Positions 18,211-28,300 of a DNA stretch of 64,000 nucleotides are shown here, in pieces (the first letter of the stretch is position 1; the number at the start of each line of letters is the position of its first letter). The stretch spans positions 97,609 through 161,608 of the forward strand of contig CAXXLC010000033.1 in NCBI GenBank assembly GCA_963677345.2. Direction: 5' to 3'. The DNA comes from Saccharicrinis sp963677345 (GTDB lineage: Bacteria; Bacteroidota; Bacteroidia; Bacteroidales; Marinilabiliaceae). The notes under the pieces are model-generated. The model worked only from the letters and a program-made list of their open reading frames with translations, did not search any database and had not been told where the DNA came from. Position numbers and translations under genes: made by a program.

Positions 18211-18280
18211 AAATGAAACGAGCCATGAGAAGGAGTTCTCACACACGAGGAAGACTAAATTGGTGAGTTCCATATGACAA
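18211..18280. repeat. Dispersed intergenic repeat, copy A
   Basis: Contains ATGAAACGAGCCATGAGAA and a hairpin TGAGAA-ggag-TTCTCA (18226-18241), then CACACgAGGAAgA and GGTGAGTTCCATATGAC. The same order of blocks is found at 35469-35536 and, diverged, at 16549-16655. Confidence 0.6.
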
Positions 18281-18300
18281 TTAAAATCAAATTTAGACAT

Positions 18301-18798
18301 ATGAAAAAAAATATCAAGTTTTATATAGGAGTGCTATTATTAGGACTCATTCAAACATCAATATTTTCACAAGAAAATATTTCAAATAGGATGTATAGTG
18401 ATTTTAGGGATCTGGATGAAGTAACTTACTTTTCGTTCTCTAAAAATTTAATTGACTTTGTTGATTTAGATATAGATTCTGATACTGATGATGCTGAGAA
18501 AAAGATTACAGGTGATTTAAACGAAATTAAAGTTGTTATCTATAAGCCAGATTTTAAACCTGAAAAATCATTTAGAGAACAAGTTCTGAAATACCTGAAT
18601 AAAGGAGATTATGATTTAGTTGAGGAAGATGACAATGAAGATGATACAGAGGTGTGGATTCATAGAAAAGGTAAAAAGATTTATGAATGTCATGTGATTT
18701 TTCAAGGAGAACAAAATGGAGTGTTGCTATCGTTTTTTGGAGATTTTAATGTGAAGGATGTAAGTAAACTAATGAAAAAGATTGACGATTATAAATAA
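18301..18798 (+). CDS. DUF4252-type exported protein
   Basis: 165 residues from ATG 18301, which gives a good signal peptide (MKKNIKFYIGVLLLGLIQTS, then IFSQ). An upstream in-frame ATG at 18274 lies in repeat sequence. The mature part (DLDEVTYFSFSKNLIDFVDL; HVIFQGEQNGVLLSFFGDF) fits the Bacteroidota DUF4252 family of small envelope proteins, whose function is unknown. In this phylum they often travel with RNA polymerase sigma factors or PspC-type stress genes. A strong terminator follows, so this is the last gene of the padR-pspC run. Confidence 0.8.
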   Translation: MKKNIKFYIGVLLLGLIQTSIFSQENISNRMYSDFRDLDEVTYFSFSKNLIDFVDLDIDSDTDDAEKKITGDLNEIKVVIYKPDFKPEKSFREQVLKYLNKGDYDLVEEDDNEDDTEVWIHRKGKKIYECHVIFQGEQNGVLLSFFGDFNVKDVSKLMKKIDDYK

Positions 18799-18858
18799 AT
18801 GATGTTTTAGTATAAATCGTATTTATTGGAATTTAGTCTTTTCTAAAATAAATTAAAA

Positions 18859-18897
18859 AGGGAAGTTATACAAATAGTGTATAGCTTCCCTTTTTTC
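18859..18897. terminator. Strong bidirectional terminator
   Basis: GGGAAGTTATAC and GTATAGCTTCCC pair over 12 bp (one G-T) around a short loop, with an A-run before and TTTTTT after. It can end both the padR-pspC operon and the converging small gene at 18914. Confidence 0.9.
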
Positions 18898-18913
18898 GAT
18901 TTGCTTGTGGAAA

Positions 18914-19120
18914 TTATTTTTTAGCTTCTAAGAGCTCTTTGTATTTGTCATTCCATTTTTTACAGGCTTCGTAGGTTAATTTCGCAACTGAAGGAATATC
19001 TTCGAAATCCATTAAAAGTCGGTCTTCAACTAAATCATGAAGCTCACTGGCTTGTTGAGATGCTTTAAACTTTAGTTTATTTACTTCTTTTTCTAAATCT
19101 AGTATTTCTTCGGGGCTCAT
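18914..19120 (-). CDS. Small helical protein, CCE_0567/Rop-like
   Basis: 68 residues from ATG 19120 (MSPEEILDLEKEVNKLKFKA); an upstream ATG at 19168 would add 16 residues unlike the family. The sequence is two long amphipathic helices joined near the conserved ASELHDLVEDRL and IPSVAKLTYEACKKW segments. This matches the pattern I remember for the small Rop-like/CCE_0567 metalloprotein family, first noted next to nitrogenase genes. No nif gene is in the window. The family call rests on motif memory and is moderate; the likely form is a dimeric four-helix bundle. Confidence 0.65.
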   Translation of the reverse strand: MSPEEILDLEKEVNKLKFKASQQASELHDLVEDRLLMDFEDIPSVAKLTYEACKKWNDKYKELLEAKK

Positions 19121-19289
19121 AATTAATTGTTTTAAAATTTTAATTTTAGTACTCAAAATATAAGCCATTGTCTATAATCGTTTAATTCTCAGTATTAAGA
19201 TAGGGTAAATATGACATTTATGTAGTTTAAATAAGTAGTAGAATACTTAAATGTAGCGTGTTTTTTAATAGAATTTTAAGAGCATAAAA

Positions 19290-19317
19290 AAAGAGTAAAT
19301 CACAATATTTACTCTTT
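19290..19317 (-). terminator. Terminator of the queD-like gene
   Basis: AAAGAGTAAAT (19290-19300) and ATTTACTCTTT (19307-19317) form a perfect 11-bp stem with a 6-base loop. On the minus strand it is followed by a run of seven T. It lies 24 bases past the stop of the minus-strand gene. Confidence 0.85.
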
Positions 19318-19340
19318 AATAACTGATTTATAATAATTGT

Positions 19341-19946
19341 TTATTTAAATTTTCTTTCTACAAATGGATTTATAAAAGGTTGAGCAATGTGTGATTCAGA
19401 ATGAAATCTTATTAGCTTGTCGTACATTTCAGGATCGCCCCATTCGTTTTTAATTGCCTGACTAAAATAGATGTCTTTTAAATCATATCTAAACCATTTC
19501 AAATCATCGATAAATGCTTCGGCATAACCAGTATCAGTTTCATGTACTCTGACAGATTGAATTTTTACATTGCCTTCTCCATTATTAAACTTTGTTGCTT
19601 CAAGAATTTTATTTAAAATGAATAAAATTGTCAAAGAAAAACATTCTGCGGATGGAGAAACAGGCATCTCTACATATCTGTCGCTGTTGTTTTTAATGAA
19701 AGTTTTGAATTCATCACTTTCCTTGTCCCACATAGCATAAGCGTGGTCAAAACTATCTATAATATCTTTTATTGTACCCTTGGTCAGGCCAAAGTCATAT
19801 ATCATCTGACCGAAGTCAAGTTGGTCTGAAGTCAGAAATACTTCAACGACATAGCTGTGTCCATGTAACGACTTTTTACATCTGTCACTTGAACAGTCTC
19901 TTACAATATGTGCTCCTTCAAACTTAAATTTTTTTCTTATTATCAT
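19341..19946 (-). CDS. queD: 6-pyruvoyl-tetrahydropterin synthase / QueD family protein
   Basis: 201 residues. Family features: zinc-binding histidines in FEGAHIV and LHGHSYVVEV, the intervening catalytic Cys (RDCSSDRCKKSLHGH), DFGLTKGTIKDIIDSFDHAY, and the substrate Glu in VRVHETDTGYAEAF. Known enzymes of the family make 6-carboxy-tetrahydropterin for queuosine/preQ0 or 6-pyruvoyl-tetrahydropterin. This copy is longer than typical QueD (about 120-140) because of inserts and a C-terminal extension of about 45 residues. The GTP cyclohydrolase I homologue lies 95 bases upstream on the same strand; that enzyme supplies the substrate, so a shared pterin or queuosine pathway is likely. Confidence 0.85.
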   Translation of the reverse strand: MIIRKKFKFEGAHIVRDCSSDRCKKSLHGHSYVVEVFLTSDQLDFGQMIYDFGLTKGTIKDIIDSFDHAYAMWDKESDEFKTFIKNNSDRYVEMPVSPSAECFSLTILFILNKILEATKFNNGEGNVKIQSVRVHETDTGYAEAFIDDLKWFRYDLKDIYFSQAIKNEWGDPEMYDKLIRFHSESHIAQPFINPFVERKFK

Positions 19947-20041
19947 TGTTTATTTTTCTTTTCTGTGTAATAATATTAACTCATTTACAAGAATATGTAC
20001 CATAATTATTTGCGAACAGCAGATCTCGTAATGAAAACCAA

Positions 20042-20887
20042 TTACTGACTTTTTACCTCTCTTCTTAATTCAATATTATCAAAATCGCCACCATAGTATT
20101 CACTTGAAAATGATCCCTCATTACTTTGCGTTCCTCTTAATGATTCACAAGTATGTACTAAACCAGAAAGTTTAACATATACAGATGCTGTTTCAGCAGC
20201 TTTGCTAATTTCATCATATATCATTTTAGTTAAGTTCTCCTGCAAATGACCTCTACGTGATACCCAATCCACAATTCTTTGAAGTTTAGATATGCCGAGT
20301 ACTTTTTTATCCGGAATGTAGCTGATTAAAGCATAAGCTCCATCTCTGAAAAGAGTACTAAAAGGAGCAAGGTGATGTGAACAAACAGATACAATATCAA
20401 CCCGTTTTGTAATAGGAAAACGTTGACCATTTTCATTCGGAAAATTAGCAATTGCAGGTCTGTTTGACCATCTTCCTGAAAGAAGTTCGCTATCATCATC
20501 CAACCCGTTGCCGGTATACATTTTTGTAATTCGATAAGGAGTACCTTTCTCGCCACTTACATTTGGGTCATTAAGGTCAATTTTCATGGCTTTAAAAGCC
20601 TGAACAAAATGGTACTCGGTAATAGTACGCATTATAAAGTGTGCCTCTTCAGATATACCACCAACACTTTCAACGTTGTCAGAAATCTTAAAGTCTTGTA
20701 AGCTGTTATATTCATTCCAGAATAAATTAAAGTTGCCTTTAGGATATTGTTTATTGAATTTCTCTCTTACAAAATCAATTAAATAATCAAAAGGCCCCTG
20801 AGCTTCAGGTTTGTAACCATAATATTTGTAGGCTTCTGTAAGTCTTTTATTTTTTTGAATTGAAATATTTATATCTACATCTTTCAT
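20042..20887 (-). CDS. folE: GTP cyclohydrolase I homologue, divergent
   Basis: 281 residues. The C-terminal half matches FolE: VCSHHLAPF (zinc Cys and two His), YIPDKKVLGISKLQRIVDW, RRGHLQENLT and VHTCESLRGTQ (second zinc Cys). The zinc and catalytic ligands are kept, but normal CEHH reads CSHH and the RRxQxQE motif reads RRGHLQE. The N-terminal ~120 residues have no counterpart in the short FolE. Known reaction: GTP to 7,8-dihydroneopterin triphosphate, the first step of folate and queuosine pathways. Proximity to the QueD-like gene supports a pterin role. Substrate change cannot be excluded. Confidence 0.82.
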   Translation of the reverse strand: MKDVDINISIQKNKRLTEAYKYYGYKPEAQGPFDYLIDFVREKFNKQYPKGNFNLFWNEYNSLQDFKISDNVESVGGISEEAHFIMRTITEYHFVQAFKAMKIDLNDPNVSGEKGTPYRITKMYTGNGLDDDSELLSGRWSNRPAIANFPNENGQRFPITKRVDIVSVCSHHLAPFSTLFRDGAYALISYIPDKKVLGISKLQRIVDWVSRRGHLQENLTKMIYDEISKAAETASVYVKLSGLVHTCESLRGTQSNEGSFSSEYYGGDFDNIELRREVKSQ

Positions 20888-21100
20888 AATGATCCTGTAT
20901 TAGTGTTTTGTTATATTAAAACATACCACTAATACTATTGTTTAATTTCTGGATGTAAATAATAAACATTTACGAAAATTATCTCCTTTCTACTTAGTAG
21001 GAGTGTTTGTGCTATAAATGGATAATACTGATTGTTAGTAGTTAAGAGCAGGGTGTTTTTGTAAACCTGCTTATTTTATAGTATATGTAATTAATGAAGG

Positions 21101-21949
21101 TTAATCCTCATGAGCTTTCCATTTGTTACTGCCAAAACGTGATGTTAAAATCGTAATGATTTCATTAGCTGAATATTCAATAGGTTTATTTGTAATATTG
21201 AGAACTTTAAATCCTCCTTTTTTAAATAGATTGGCAGCATAGTCTAATTCCATTCTAACCTTCCTTCTGTCAACATAGTCAGAGTTGGGATCCATATGAA
21301 TACGGTTAACTCTACTGCTTCTTTGGGCAATTAAATAAGCCATGGAAATGGTCAGTCCAAAAACCCGGTTTGGATCAATTTGGAAAAGTGTTTCAGGAAT
21401 TGGTATGCCAGGGACGATAGGAACATTTGCAACTTTCCATCCAAACATGGCCAGATAAATACTTAATGGGGTTTTCCCAGTTCTGGATACACCTGCAAGT
21501 ACTATGTCAGCAGTAGCAATCTTTTCAGAATGTAATCCATCGTCGTGTTGCATGGTAAATTCAATGGCCCTTACTCTGCGATAATATTCAATATCACGTA
21601 ACCTGAATAAACCAGGTTGTTCAACAGGTTTCATGTCTAAAACGGTATCCAGGTAATCAGATATATTACCAATTAAATCAAAGTGACGGATTTCTTTTTT
21701 TTCACAGGTGTCAATAAGCATCCGTCTAGCCATGTGATCAGCCATGGTGTGGGCAATAACTCCGTTTGTTGTTAATACCTTTTCTGTTATTTTGTCGATA
21801 TGTTCCTGCGTAGATACTTCCGGTTCAATAATTACAGGAATTTTATGATTGGGATAGTGTATTAACATTGATTCAATTAAGGTATGTCCTGCTACTCCTT
21901 TTCCTCCCGAAACTACGTAGATAGGAGGCATATTTGAATTTTGTTCCAT
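21101..21949 (-). CDS. ppsR: Pyruvate, phosphate/water dikinase regulatory protein (kinase-pyrophosphorylase)
   Basis: 282 residues, typical for the PpsR/PDRP (DUF299) family. The P-loop-like motif GVSRTGKT lies at residues 153-160 and is followed by PLSIYLAMFGWKVANVPIVP; other hallmarks are YVVSGGKGVAG near the N terminus and FGLTISMAYLIAQRSSR. Known role: ADP-dependent phosphorylation and Pi-dependent dephosphorylation of a threonine in PEP synthase or pyruvate phosphate dikinase, switching carbon flow between PEP and pyruvate. The target dikinase is not in the window. Monocistronic on the minus strand. Confidence 0.93.
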   Translation of the reverse strand: MEQNSNMPPIYVVSGGKGVAGHTLIESMLIHYPNHKIPVIIEPEVSTQEHIDKITEKVLTTNGVIAHTMADHMARRMLIDTCEKKEIRHFDLIGNISDYLDTVLDMKPVEQPGLFRLRDIEYYRRVRAIEFTMQHDDGLHSEKIATADIVLAGVSRTGKTPLSIYLAMFGWKVANVPIVPGIPIPETLFQIDPNRVFGLTISMAYLIAQRSSRVNRIHMDPNSDYVDRRKVRMELDYAANLFKKGGFKVLNITNKPIEYSANEIITILTSRFGSNKWKAHED

Positions 21950-22351
21950 AATTGTAGATTTTGGTTTAAGTTAATAAAAATAAGATTTTTTTACAGTCAA
22001 TTTTTTGTTAATCCTTTTGTGGGTTGCTATAGTGGATTCAGAAACAGTAGTTATGTGTATTGTTGAATTTTATAATTTAAATATGTTGATAATAAATTAA
22101 GTTCATTAGAACATATTGTGATATATCAGTGTTAGTTCTTTTCTTATTCAGTTGTATAAGATAGTAAGTATTGCAATTCTTATTCGGCTGGAATTTTTGA
22201 AAGAGACAGGTTAGTCTAAAATAATTCGCTCTTTATCAAGAATTGTAGTTGATTCGTCGTGATAATAATAACGATTTCAAGGGATAGGCGTATGTATATA
22301 GAATTGTTATGTTTTGTAGAAAATAAATAGGTAATAGATAACTCAATTTTA
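21950..22351. other. Divergent intergenic region before the giant adhesin gene
   Basis: About 400 AT-rich bases between the ppsR-like gene (minus) and the adhesin gene (plus). No ORF, RNA gene or repeat is evident. TATGTTTTG near 22307-22315 is close to the -7 consensus but has one extra T and no clear -33 partner. Confidence 0.4.
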
Positions 22352-25300
22352 ATGAAAACAAAAAAAATGATTAAGGAATTTCTTTTTTTGTGGGTGTTAG
22401 TTTTGTCTGCGTTCTCAATATCTGGACAAACAGTTATTAATGGTACAGTTAATGATTATGTTGACATTATTAGGGTAATTGACCCCAATTGTGGCGATTG
22501 TCCCACGGGAGAAGAGTGCTGGTACAGAATAGAGGTTAGTGATGCTTCTGCTTTTAATACAGGAGACAGGGTGTTGATAGTTCAAATGAAAGGAGCTACT
22601 ATTGATGTTACCAATACCGATACAGGAGGTGAAATATTGGATATTGGAAATGCAGGGAATTATGAGTTCTTTATAATTGGAAAAGTCGACTATGATAATA
22701 ATATTATATATCCGCGAGGAGAGTTAAAACGAACTTATGATAATTTAGGGTTAATACAATTGGTTAAAGTTCCTACTTATTCGGGAGACGTTGAAATAAA
22801 TAGTGATTTAGAGGCTGATGCTTGGGATCCCTCGTTAGGTAAAGGTGGAGTGATTGCTATTTTTGTAGATGGAACATTAACGCTAAATGCTGATATTAAT
22901 GTACATGGTAAAGGTTATCAGGGTGTTGTTGTTAGTACAAACGGGTCACCAGATAATTGTACTATTGATCCGGCAACTCAAATGGTAAAACCTTCATCAG
23001 ATCTGGATGTTAGTCCCAAGGGACAAGGTATTGTTATTGATGATCCAGATACAAATGGAGGACGAGCACCACGTGCCAATGGTGGCGGTGGTGGTGTTAG
23101 TGGAGATACCGGAGGCGGTGGTGGATCAAACTATGGAGCTGGTGGAGCTGGTGGAGATCGCTGGTGTGATACGGGAGGAGCTACTGCTGGTGGTATTGGA
23201 GGCCTGAGTATGGCTGATTATATTAATACCAACCGCATTTATTTTGGAGGAGCTGGTGGAGCAGGTTTTGTTACTAATGGAAATTCGGCTACAGCAGCTA
23301 ATGGAGGAGGTCTTGTTGTAATCAGGGCTAATAAAATTATTAGTAATGGGTATACAATTGATGCATCAGGCTCTTCGCCTTCGGCTGCCGGAACTGGTAT
23401 TGATGGCGGTGGCGGTGGTGGCGGTGGTGGAACTGTTGCTTTTGAGATTAAGGAATTTGAAGGAACATTGAATGTTAATGTGAGTGGTGGTGATGGACAG
23501 GATTTAGCTACTTCAACACTTCATGGGCCAGGAGGTGGAGGAGGAGGTGGTGCATTCTTGTACAACCTGCCAGAACTTCCAGTTGGGATTACAGTAAACA
23601 AATCCGGTGGAGAGGGAGGAATTCATGAAAGTGGACTAAGAAACGGTTCGATGGATGGTTCAGAAGGTGCTGCAGTATCGTATTTTGATTTTGTTTATTC
23701 TGATGAAGATTCAGATAATGATGGTATCAGTGACGAATGTGATTTGGATACTGATAATGATGGTATTCCTGACTCGGAAGAGGATGGATATACTGGGTTT
23801 GATCCAAGTAAGGACGCTGATGGTGATGGTATCGCCAACTATAGAGATACTTATGATGCAACAGATGGATTCCCGGCTTTTATAGATACGAATAATGACT
23901 GGGTTAATGATGTTTATGATAGAGATAGAGATCATATTCCGGATTTTAGAGATTTAGACAGTGATAATGATGGTATACTTGATGCCGTTGAGGCTGGAGG
24001 TGTTGCTGATGTAACCGGTGTTTTGGCTAATTATGCTGATGTGGATATAGACGGACTGAATGATACTGTAGATCCTAGCGAAGGAGGAGTACCCCTATCT
24101 AAACCGGATTTTGATAGTGATGGCGTTCCTGATTTCCTTGATTTAGATAGTGATAATGATGGTGTGTCTGATGCTTTTGAATCCAGGTCTAAAATAATGA
24201 TAAATGGAAGAGATACAGATGGAGATGGTATTGATGATGTTTATGATACTGACCAGGGAGGAACACTAAATACTACAGTGGATCATGACGGAGATGGGCT
24301 TGATGATATGTTTGATATTGATTCTGATAATGATGGTATAACAGACTATTATGAGGCCTCGGGAATAGGACCTTTAGGTTTAGATTTTGATAGTGATGGT
24401 ATCGATAATGTTTTTGATGTAGATTTTGCAGGTGGATCTGATGTTGATGGTGATTGGATAGATGATTTAGCAAACCCTGATACAGACTCAGATGGGGATG
24501 GTCTTTTTGATTTTATTGATATTGATTCTGATGGAGATGGTATTGTTGATAATATTGAAGGACAAACTACTATTGATTATATAGCTCCTTCAGGAGTTGA
24601 CACTGATAGAGATGGATTAGATAATGCGTATGATAATACCAATGGGGGTGTTATTATTGTTCCTACAGATACGGATGGAGATGCAATTCCTGATTTTATT
24701 GATACAAATTCAGATGAAGACTCAGAATCAGATATGATTGAAGCATATGATATTAATTCTGATGGAGTAAGTGATGTTTTACCAGCCGGAACAGATACTG
24801 ATGGGGATGGACTCGATGATAGTTTTGACGATGTTTCAGTATATGATGCAACAGATGGAGGTGAAATGCCTACTGATTATCCTGATGTTGATGATCCGGG
24901 TGACGATAGAGACTGGAGACAGAATTTGCCTAGAGTTACTTTATCGGTTGATGAATCTATTATTAGTGAAAATGTTCAGACTGCTACCTATATAGTAACT
25001 CTTAGTGAAACAACCTATGTGCCTGTTACTATAAACTTATTATTTAGTGGCGATGCAACTTCTGGTTCTGATTACAATATTGTTCCAGGTGTTAATGCAT
25101 CAGATGAAACAACTATTGTTATTCCTGCTGGTGAGTTGTCAGGAACAGTGTCTGTTTCTACTATAGATGATGCATTTGTCGAAGATGCAGAAAGAGTAAT
25201 ATTAGATATTTCATCAGTTACAAATGCCTTGGAGGTGGTTGTTCAACAAAAAACTGTGACAATTTCAGATAATGATGCTCCCGGAATTACTGTCTCAACA

Positions 25301-28300
25301 ATTTCAAATGCGATTAATGAGAATGGTCAAACAGCAACATTTACTATCGTGTTAAATTCTGCGCCTTCAGATATTGTTACTATCAGTTTAAGTTCTGATA
25401 ATACATCAGAAGGGCAGCCTTCTCTTAATTCGGTAACGTTTTATTCTTCAGATTGGAATATTCCCAAGGAGATAACTGTAATACCAACTGATGATTTTAA
25501 TGATGAACCGGATAGGTCTTTTAATATTATTACAGGAGTTGCAGAAAGCACCGATAGTAATTATAATGGAATAGCGGTCAGTGATGTTGAGGTAATAAAT
25601 ATTGATGATGATGATGAACCAACATTATCATTTAGATTAACATCTTCAAGTGGAGCAGAAAGTATAAGCAGTGCATCTCTTATTGTTGATTTATCTCAAT
25701 TTAGTGGCTTTTCGATTTCAGTAAATTATACTGTAAGTGGTTCAGCAAAAGGTTTAGGAATAGATCATGCTTTAGAAAATGGGACTTTAAATATCCCAGC
25801 TGGTTCAACAAGTGGAACTATTACTATTTCAAGTATTGTAGATGATTTGCTTGATGAGAATAATGAAACAGTTATTGTAACCTTGTCAAGTCCTGCCAAT
25901 GGAATACTAGGGACAAACCCGGTTCATACCTATACCATTCAGGATAATGATGCCTCACCAAGCATAGGTTTTGCATCAGCATCCTCCAGTGGATCAGAAT
26001 CAGTAAGTAGTGCCTCATTGGAAGTTAGTTTATCTGCTGTAAGTGAATTGGCAGTGAGTGTAAACTATACAGTGACAGGAACAGCTGGAGCTTCAGATTA
26101 TACCTTGGCAGATGGAAGTATCACCATCCCAGCTGGTTCAACAAGTGGAACTATTACTATTTCAAGTATTGTAGATGATTTGCTTGATGAGAATAATGAG
26201 ACCGTAATTGTAACCTTGTCAAGTCCTGCCAATGGAACACTAGGGACAAACCCGGTTCATACCTATACCATTCAGGATAATGATGCCTCACCAAGCATAG
26301 GTTTTGCATCAGCATCCTCCAGTGGTTCAGAATCAGTAAGTAGTGCCTCATTGGAAGTTAGTTTATCTGCTGTAAGTGAATTGGCAGTGAGTGTAAACTA
26401 TACAGTGACAGGAACAGCTGGAGCTTCAGATTATACCTTGGCAGATGGAAGTATCACCATCCCAGCTGGTTCAACAAGTGGAACTATTACTATTTCAAGT
26501 ATTGTAGATGATTTGCTTGATGAGAATAATGAGACCGTAATTGTAACCTTGTCAAGCCCTACCAATGGAACACTAGGGACAAACCCGGTTCATACCTATA
26601 CCATTCAGGATAATGATGCCTCACCAAGCATAGGTTTTGCATCAGCATCCTCCAGTGGTTCAGAATCAGTAAGCAGTGCCTCTTTGGAAGTTAGTTTATC
26701 TGCAGTAAGTGAATTGGCAGTGAGTGTAAACTATACCGTGACAGGAACAGCCGGAGCTTCAGATTATACCTTGGCAGATGGAAGTATCACCATCCCTGGT
26801 GGTTCAACAAGTGGAACTATTACTATTTCAAGTATTGTAGATGATTTGCTTGATGAGAATAATGAGACCGTAATTGTAACCTTGTCAAGCCCTACCAATG
26901 GAACACTAGGGACAAACCCGGTTCATACCTATACCATTCAGGATAATGATGCCTCACCAAGCATAGGTTTTGCATTAGCATCCTCCAGTGGTTCAGAATC
27001 AGTAAGTAGTACCTCATTGGAAGTTAGTTTATCTGCAGTAAGTGAATTGGCAGTGAGAGTAAACTATACAGTGACAGGAACAGCCGGAGCTTCAGATTAT
27101 ACCTTGGCAGATGGAAGTATCACCATCCCTGGTGGTTCAACAAGTGGAACTATTACTATTTCAAGTATTGTAGATGATTTTCTTGATGAGAATAATGAGA
27201 CCGTAATTGTAACCTTGTCAAGTCCTACCAATGGAATACTAGGGACAAACCCGGTTCATACCTATACCATTCAGGATAATGATGCCTCACCAAGCATAGG
27301 TTTTGCATCAGCATCCTCCAGTGGTTCAGAATCAGTAAGCAGTGCCTCTTTGGAAGTTAGTTTATCTGCAGTAAGTGAATTGGCAGTGAGTGTAAACTAT
27401 ACCGTGACAGGAACAGCCGGAGCTTCAGATTATACCTTGGCAGATGGAAGTATCACCATCCCAGCTGGTTCAACAAGTGGAACTATTACTATTTCAAGTA
27501 TTGTAGATGATTTTCTTGATGAGAATAATGAGACCGTAATTGTAACCTTGTCAAGTCCTACCAATGGAATACTAGGGACAAACCCGGTTCATACCTATAC
27601 CATTCAGGATAATGATGCCTCACCAAGCATAGGTTTTGCATCAGCATCCTCCAGTGGTTCAGAATCAGTAAGCAGTGCCTCTTTGGAAGTTAGTTTATCT
27701 GCAGTAAGTGAATTGGCAGTGAGTGTAAACTATACCGTGACAGGAACAGCCGGAGCTTCAGATTATACCTTGGCAGATGGAAGTATCACCATCCCAGCTG
27801 GTTCAACAAGTGGAACTATTACTATTTCAAGTATTGTAGATGATTTTCTTGATGAGAATAATGAGACCGTAATTGTAACCTTGTCAAGCCCTACCAATGG
27901 AATACTAGGGACAAACCCGGTTCATACCTATACCATTCAGGATAATGATGCCTCACCAAGCATAGGTTTTGCATCAGCATCCTCCAGTGGATCAGAATCA
28001 GTAAGTAGTGCCTCATTGGAAGTTAGTTTATCTGCTGTAAGTGAATTGGCAGTGAGTGTAAACTATACAGTGACAGGAACAGCTGGAGCTTCAGATTATA
28101 CCTTGGCAGATGGAAGTATCACCATCCCTGGTGGTTCAACAAGTGGAACTATTACTATTTCAAGTATTGTAGATGATTTTCTTGATGAGAATAATGAGAC
28201 CGTAATTGTAACCTTGTCAAGCCCTACCAATGGAACACTAGGGACAAACCCGGTTCATACCTATACCATTCAGGATAATGATGCCTCACCAAGCATAGGT

